A stretch of 64,000 nucleotides of DNA from positions 22,764,980-22,828,979 of the forward strand of contig CM029124.1 of NCBI GenBank assembly GCA_016859345.1, written 5' to 3'. The notes under the pieces are model-generated. The model did no database searches and was not told where the DNA came from. It was given only the letters and a program-made list of their open reading frames with translations. This document shows, piece by piece, positions 59,085 through 64,000 of this stretch. The DNA comes from Istiophorus platypterus (taxonomy: Eukaryota; Chordata; Actinopteri; Istiophoriformes; Istiophoridae). The position numbers and the translations under genes are program-made. Within the stretch, counting starts at the first letter, position 1, and every line of letters starts with the position of its first letter.

Positions 59085-60010
59085 TTCTTGGACTGGCTTC
59101 ATTTTCTTACCCCCTGTGCATAACTCCACTGCAAGCTCATACATGTGCTTTTAGTCTCATCTCCTTGAACCCTGGAATGGTGTAACTTCCTCTATGATGA
59201 GCTGGTGCATTCCTCTGACCAAATCAAGTTCTGGACATATGCAGCCTCATCCATGGGTTTTAGGTTTTTATCACGGGCTGTGAACACTAGTTTGAGAGCC
59301 ACTGGCCACCCTCTTTCTCCCGCTTTGATTTATGATCTGTGCTGTGCGATGCTGAGATTACCACCCGTCGTTGTTTTTAGGATGCCATGTCTGGGGCTAG
59401 TTTGGGCAAAGTAAATTCATCATAGGTCTATGTGCAAAACAAATAGTTTGTCCGGCACAATTACTAAAGGTTGCACCTCCACAAAAGACATTATACCCTT
59501 ATGAGAAGCATCACATGGTTTTGCAAATGCCAACTCTGTGCCAATACAAGTTCTGCCTCTCCTAGCTCTAAATCTGCCTTAAATCAGACCCTGCTTAGGT
59601 ACTTGGAGTCCTCAAGGATTTTTATGAGAAAAGGCTTAGCGTTTTCCCCCTAATATCATGATTTTTCTGGGAACTGGGAATTTTCCTGGGTATGTCACTA
59701 AAACTGGTTTCATAAACACTGTTGTGCACTCATTTGTTGTTACCCTATCACCAGTTCATATTCTCCACTATAGATCCAGAAAACAGTGCTATGTCAAAAT
59801 CTTGTTTTAGCTATCACCTAGAGCAAGACCTCATTAAACGCAATCTAGCCCCTCAGTAATATTCAGGACATTCCTTTAGAAGAGGTGCTGCTACTTCCAC
59901 TGCCAACAAAGACATTTCATCTACTTAACTTCAACTACTGGGCCACTGGCATCTTTTACCTATGCTTCTTTTATTTGCCATGATGTCAGCACTGCCCTTG
60001 CAAATCAAAG
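59085..60010 (+). pseudogene. tyrosine recombinase relic of a DIRS/Ngaro-type retroelement
   Basis: Four ordered matches point to a retroelement tyrosine recombinase, the enzyme that inserts circular DIRS/Ngaro cDNA. Near 59105-59140 there is PLCITPL, like the usual 'LPITP' segment. Near 59210-59285 the frame reads SDQIKFWTYAASSMGFRFL, like 'LWAAFxxAFFGFLR', which holds the first catalytic Arg region. Near 59420-59480 there is a decayed 'LKxSKTDxFxxG' area. From 59860 it reads YSGHSFRRGAATSTA, carrying the HxxR catalytic motif (H-S-F-R). This is followed, after a stop, by LLGHW and, one frame away, by ASFTYASFI, where the Tyr could be the old nucleophile. At least two frameshifts and a stop make it dead. 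A Crypton-type recombinase cannot be excluded. Confidence 0.68.
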
Positions 60011-61689
60011 ATCTCTGGATCCTCACATTACCTCTGTTTCATGCATATAACTGCTAGTGGTCATGTGGCTTTGCACTACTTCCTGTTGGTGCTACTGCCC
60101 CTTTGATTCTATTTTATTCTGTTCAATTAGATTATGGTCATCACTGGATCGTTAATGACCTCCTTTAGTAATTCTGGCCATTGCTATTGTTTTCCACGCT
60201 TTTTCAGCTGTGTCTTGTCCCTGAGTAATTCATATATATTTTGTTGATCGAATCAGATTTAGCTGCGGCCCCTCTGAACCAATCATCTTGTTGTGGTAAA
60301 AATTTAAAAATGTTCCTCTCTCTCCTGCTGTCAGAAGATAGAGTCATTGGTAGATTGATGCAACCCTTCCACATCCCACATACCTGCAGGTTTCATCAGC
60401 ATCAGTGTAGGTAGTCTGGTCACGGACTTTCCTGTACAGCTCTTGGACTGACTATCCCCTTCAAAATGATGGCATCACAATGGGGTTTACTTGCCAAAGA
60501 CTCCTCACATATTTTCCATCTTTTCTATTGAACACACTAAATCAAAAAAATTAATTTAATTACTCTTTAAGTGTCTCTCTCTGTTAGTCTCTCTTGATTG
60601 AAGTGCCCTACAACAACGTATGTTGACATTCAAGTTACAAAGCCCTCTGGCAGCTGTAGGGATTATGAATTACGTCATCTGAATTCTCAAAGGAGGAACT
60701 GAGGTCAGCTGTTGTAGAGCAAAAATGTCCATGTAGGCTAGAGGTCGAGGTGACGAACAGTTCAACAAAACTTCAGGCTACAATATAGTAGACTATTGAT
60801 TGTTCACAGTTTCCAACCAATTGTCAACTTTTTTTAGAGCATGAACATAATTGTTGATGTACCTTGACCACTCATGCACTATTGTAACCATGACAACAAA
60901 GTTCCCCTAACCTGAACAAAGTATTAATTTTAGCCAAACAATAATGTTTCCATAAACCTAACAAAGTTGTAAATTATAGGTTTTATTCTCATAGAGGGAA
61001 AGCTTTAATATAAATCAAATTGCTAAATGAAGAAAGAAAAGGCTGTTTCAGTGTAGCTTTTGTTGATGTGGTCAACAAAATGAAATTGAAAAAACATATG
61101 GGCACGTCGGTTTGAAAACTGCCTTACTGCCCAATCAGTTTGGCGTGAAGACTAGCGATATTTCAATGGATTTGCTGTTATCAGTGATGATGTAAATTTG
61201 TACAGAACTTTCACATAAAGTTCAACTTTTTGAACACTGACAAGTGAATTACAGTGACTTATAATCAGTCTTGATAAAAGTGACTTTTGAAGGACTGAAA
61301 TCCGAAATGGAGGAATCTATCATATCAGTAACTGTGTTCACTATGACACTCCAAGTAGTTATGTCAACTTTCAACTGCAAACAATCTTCGCACACACCTA
61401 TTTCATAAGGATATGCACTTAGGTAGAAACTCTGACTCAACTTTAACGGTCAACCAGCCTTGACCAGTCTTGATCAAACCTCGACTACGACTTTTTTACT
61501 TTAAGGTCAAATTCATTTACATGCTCTGTAATTGTGTAGCTGCAAGTTCTCACTCTCTCAAGTGCCTTGAAAGAGCATGCCAGCCTAACATGTCTGCCAG
61601 TGTTTACCACTGTGTATGGCACAGCGTGCAGTTCGGACTGTCATTCATACTTACACTGTAAATATGGGAAGCAGTGTAGTGGAAGGGAT
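60011..61689. other. noncoding DNA, some possibly retroelement-derived
   Basis: 60.2-60.5 kb (CAGATTTAGCTGCGGCCCC; CACGGACTTTCCTGTACAGC) may be the non-coding end of the recombinase-bearing element, but no split direct repeats could be matched. The rest is AT-rich and unique. Confidence 0.4.
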
Positions 61690-62270
61690 CTGAAAATTAC
61701 TCCGCCTCGTGCCTCAGTGACGAAATTAATAAACAGAGGCATGGGAGCGGAACGGGTTTTGACAATGCAAGTCTCTCTCTCCTTCTCTCTCTCTCATATC
61801 CCTTTCTTCTCCTCAGCCCTGCTGTCCTATTTTCTTCTCCCTCTCTCTCGACTGTGGCCTAATAAGGCTCAATTACACGGAGGTTCTTTCATTCATTATA
61901 GGCAAGGGGCCTGGTTTCTCTTTGTGGACTCCTAATAAATACAAACGCAGAGAAATAGCCGGGGCCTGGGCTTACTTATGAACCCGTTAATAACCGGGTG
62001 CCGCTGCCGTGATGAAAACAGCTTTCTCAGCAGCCTGTCTGGTCCCCATGCATACACAAACACACATGGAGAGGGGGTGAAAAAAGAGGGGGCTAGCGCT
62101 CTAGTTAGCCTCTGAGACAATGCGTCAGCGAACGACAAGTGCCAGCAATTAGCGCATCTACAGCGTGGGGATAACCCTATACGTCTTTGTCTGTTTCAAT
62201 CATGGGGAGATGGCACTCAAGGTAAGAATTAGGGCAGAGGATGCCGTCAATTTCCCTTAACCTGTTTTAT
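61690..62270. promoter_or_regulatory. candidate conserved noncoding cluster, strong
   Basis: This is the densest CpG-retaining, complex stretch of the window: CTCCGCCTCGTGCCTCAGTG, AGCGGAACGGG, GAACCCGTTAATAACCGGG, GCCGCTGCCGTGATG, GCGTCAGCGAACGACAAG and CAGCAATTAGCGCATC. TAAT-type homeodomain cores are frequent. A pyrimidine-rich CTCTCTC section (61.77-61.85 kb) interrupts it. No coding frame with homology is present. The composition suits a set of developmental enhancers. Confidence 0.47.
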
Positions 62271-62939
62271 AGCGCTCTATATAGGTAAAGGCATGATAGA
62301 TTGTTTTTGTCAGCCTATTAAAAGTGATGTTGAATCTGTTAATGGCAAAGGTTGGAACATACCCGTCGGATCCAGAGTTGGTGGAAATGTGTTTTTGTTT
62401 GCATCCTTGTTTTATGGAAAGCAAAGAGAAAATGCCCATTGTCAAAATTTATGTCCTTCTCACTCACTTCCTCCCCATGACAGACCTTGATATCTAATGC
62501 AAATCACACTCTATAACACAAAGAATTTCAGCTTGCTTCTGTCCATAACATCTTTGGTGGATACACATCCTGCCTCTCCACACAACAGCGCAATCTACCC
62601 GCCCAGAGACCGTACACTGTCATTGGGAATCAGACAGACAGGCTCTTTATGGCGATCTTTACGACTCCGACTGAAATAACTGTATTCCCCGGTGGGAGAT
62701 AAAGTGGTGGTGGGAAATGTAACTGTATACATTTACTACAGTGTGAGTAGAAGGGAAAGCATACGTAAGATGAGAGATGTCCTACACTGGTCAATCGGAA
62801 GGGCTGTATTCATTCAAAATACCCTACCATCTTTCCTGTCCTCTTTCTCATAAAGCTTTCTTGATCAGGCACATTTCATCTGTCCATCTCCTCCTTCTCC
62901 ATGTCTTTGTCCATCCTCTCTCTGTGGTTTAAATCCACA
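62271..62939. other. noncoding DNA, partly complex
   Basis: Unique sequence with scattered CpG (CCCGTCGGATCC; ACGACTCCGACTG). It may belong to the regulatory cluster around it. No gene is seen. Confidence 0.4.
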
Positions 62940-63240
62940 ACCATGGCAGAGATTGCCGTCCGAGGTTGTCTTGCAAGATGAAAGATGGCATGGTTGTGGC
63001 GCTCGGGGACGATTGCACCCTCAGTGACACACATATACACACTCTTTCCCTCTTTCACACCCACGTATGTCCTGCTCTTTCATTCGCCGTCGAAATGGTC
63101 CCTGCCTGGGCTAATTTACATAATACACTTCTGACACCTTTACTTTATTCATCAATCACACCCAGGCAGCTTCTCCAGGTCTAGGCTTTTGTCTGAGCAT
63201 GTCTGTGGCTGTGTAAGGCTAGGCACAAAAGATTAATTTC
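62940..63240. promoter_or_regulatory. candidate conserved noncoding element
   Basis: It contains GAGATTGCCGTCCGAGGTTG, GGCGCTCGGGGACGATTGC, ATTCGCCGTCGAAATGG, GGGCTAATTTACATAATAC and TTCATCAATCACACCC (a PBX/HOX-like ATCAATCA). It is complex and CpG-retaining, followed by a pyrimidine tract. Confidence 0.42.
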
Positions 63241-63690
63241 ACAGCTTTTTTTTCCCTCTTCTTCTCCCTCTTCTTTTACTTTCTCCTCCCTCCTCCCCTG
63301 TCCCTCTTCCTCCTCCCCCCAATCCTTGTCCTCCTCTTCCTTTCTTGTTCATCCCTCTCTTTCATTTCACAGATACAAAGCCTGCAGAATGACAGCAGCC
63401 AGATAATGAAAACAACAATGCAAGCATTTTTTTTCTCTTCTTTAACTCTGACAGGTTGTATTCCTAGATTCTCTCGACAGTGTATTAGTCCTCTCTTTCT
63501 CTCTTACCCCCTCCCACTGTCTCTCTATCTTGTTCATCTTCTCTCGTCTACACCTCCACCATCTGGTTGCAGTTCTTTTTTCTTTCATCTTCGTCATCCC
63601 TCCATACTCTACTCGGGCTGACCAGAATCAGATTCCCTGTCATCCTGCTCTCCTCCACCTGTCCAACACAAGACGCTTCTTTTTTTCCTC
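63241..63690. repeat. polypyrimidine (CT-rich) tract
   Basis: About 450 bases with strong C/T excess on the + strand, broken near 63.36-63.43 kb by complex sequence (ACAAAGCCTGCAGAATGACA). Frames over it are compositional. Confidence 0.82.
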
Positions 63691-63759
63691 TTTTACATTT
63701 GTTCTTCAAATTTAAAACCTGATTCCTGCATTCTGGTGGTGCGAGAAGAAAATAACAAA

Positions 63760-64000
63760 TCATCCTGTGTGATTAAAACAATAAACACAGTGTGTTGTTT
63801 ATTAGTTCCCTCTGTCGTTATCGACCCGCAAGCGTGCCTCACATTTCAATTACCTGAAATAAATGAAATAGGGCTTGAAAATCTCACGCTTGTTCGTCGA
63901 TGGAGATGAGAGGGCAACTGTCGCTCAGATATCAATTTTGAACAGATGGGTTGCCATGAGGGGCCATATCTCCCTTTCAATTAAAAAGTCTGAAACAGTC
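63760..64000. promoter_or_regulatory. candidate conserved noncoding element, cut by window edge
   Basis: ACACAGTGTGTTGTTTATTA, GTCGTTATCGACCCGCAAGC, ATTTCAATTACCTGAAATAA, CTTGTTCGTCGATGGAGATG and CAGATATCAATTTTGAACAG make a complex, CpG-retaining block with TAAT/ATCAAT-type cores. It has no long open frame. It resembles a deeply conserved enhancer and continues to the right edge. Confidence 0.47.

Overview
This is a 64 kb stretch of animal nuclear DNA, almost certainly from a ray-finned fish and probably a percomorph-type teleost. It is AT-rich and full of long CA/TG, TA and TATC microsatellites. It also carries worn copies of repeat families typical of fish: several Tc1/mariner families, tRNA-derived SINEs, a hAT-like element beginning CAGTGGTGGAAAGTAA, a short inverted-repeat element that follows GT repeats, Penelope-type terminal modules and DIRS/Ngaro-type tyrosine-recombinase retroelement remains. 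There is no bacterial gene organisation, operon or CRISPR array.

I found no intact host protein-coding gene and no convincing host exon. Most open frames come from simple repeats, from purine/pyrimidine-biased tracts or from chance. The only recognisable protein-coding ancestry is in broken transposon genes: a Tc1 transposase at 0.64-1.53 kb (+), a second Tc1 family at 5.02-5.92 kb (-), a third at 47.25-47.47 kb (-), a DIRS/Ngaro-like reverse transcriptase/RNase H fragment at 23.2-23.5 kb (+) and a tyrosine-recombinase fragment at 59.1-60.0 kb (+). The window therefore reads as a gene desert or the inside of a very large intron.

Layout. 0-10 kb: two Tc1 relics, a reversed SINE, a Tc1 end fragment and a MITE-like block. 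10-19 kb: mostly unique AT-rich DNA with one internally deleted SINE. 19.4-20 kb: TA/TG repeat, a SINE with both pol III boxes, then a near-perfect 58 bp palindrome. 22.2-24.6 kb: retroelement remains lying between two degenerate minisatellites. 25.6-26.8 kb: pairs of opposed CA/TG tracts and a 14 bp-armed hairpin. 28.9-33.2 kb: several short, CpG-retaining, complex segments that look like conserved noncoding elements, plus a structured TATC array. 35-41 kb: a purine tract, a 640 bp hAT-like element, a GT-repeat-associated inverted-repeat element, a Penelope-type module, long TG arrays and a polypyrimidine tract. 45.6-48.3 kb: a candidate regulatory element and a cluster of Tc1 ends. 52-53.3 kb: a GC-richer unexplained block and a strong conserved-element candidate. 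58.7-60 kb: opposed Penelope-type modules next to the tyrosine-recombinase relic. 61.7-64 kb: the densest run of candidate conserved noncoding sequence, reaching the right edge.

Nothing here amounts to a new gene system. The most distinctive items are the palindrome, the tyrosine-recombinase retroelement remains with their minisatellites, the repeated opposed-microsatellite arrangement, and the candidate regulatory sequence at the right end, which may serve a developmental gene outside the window. All family assignments come from recalled consensus features, without any database search.
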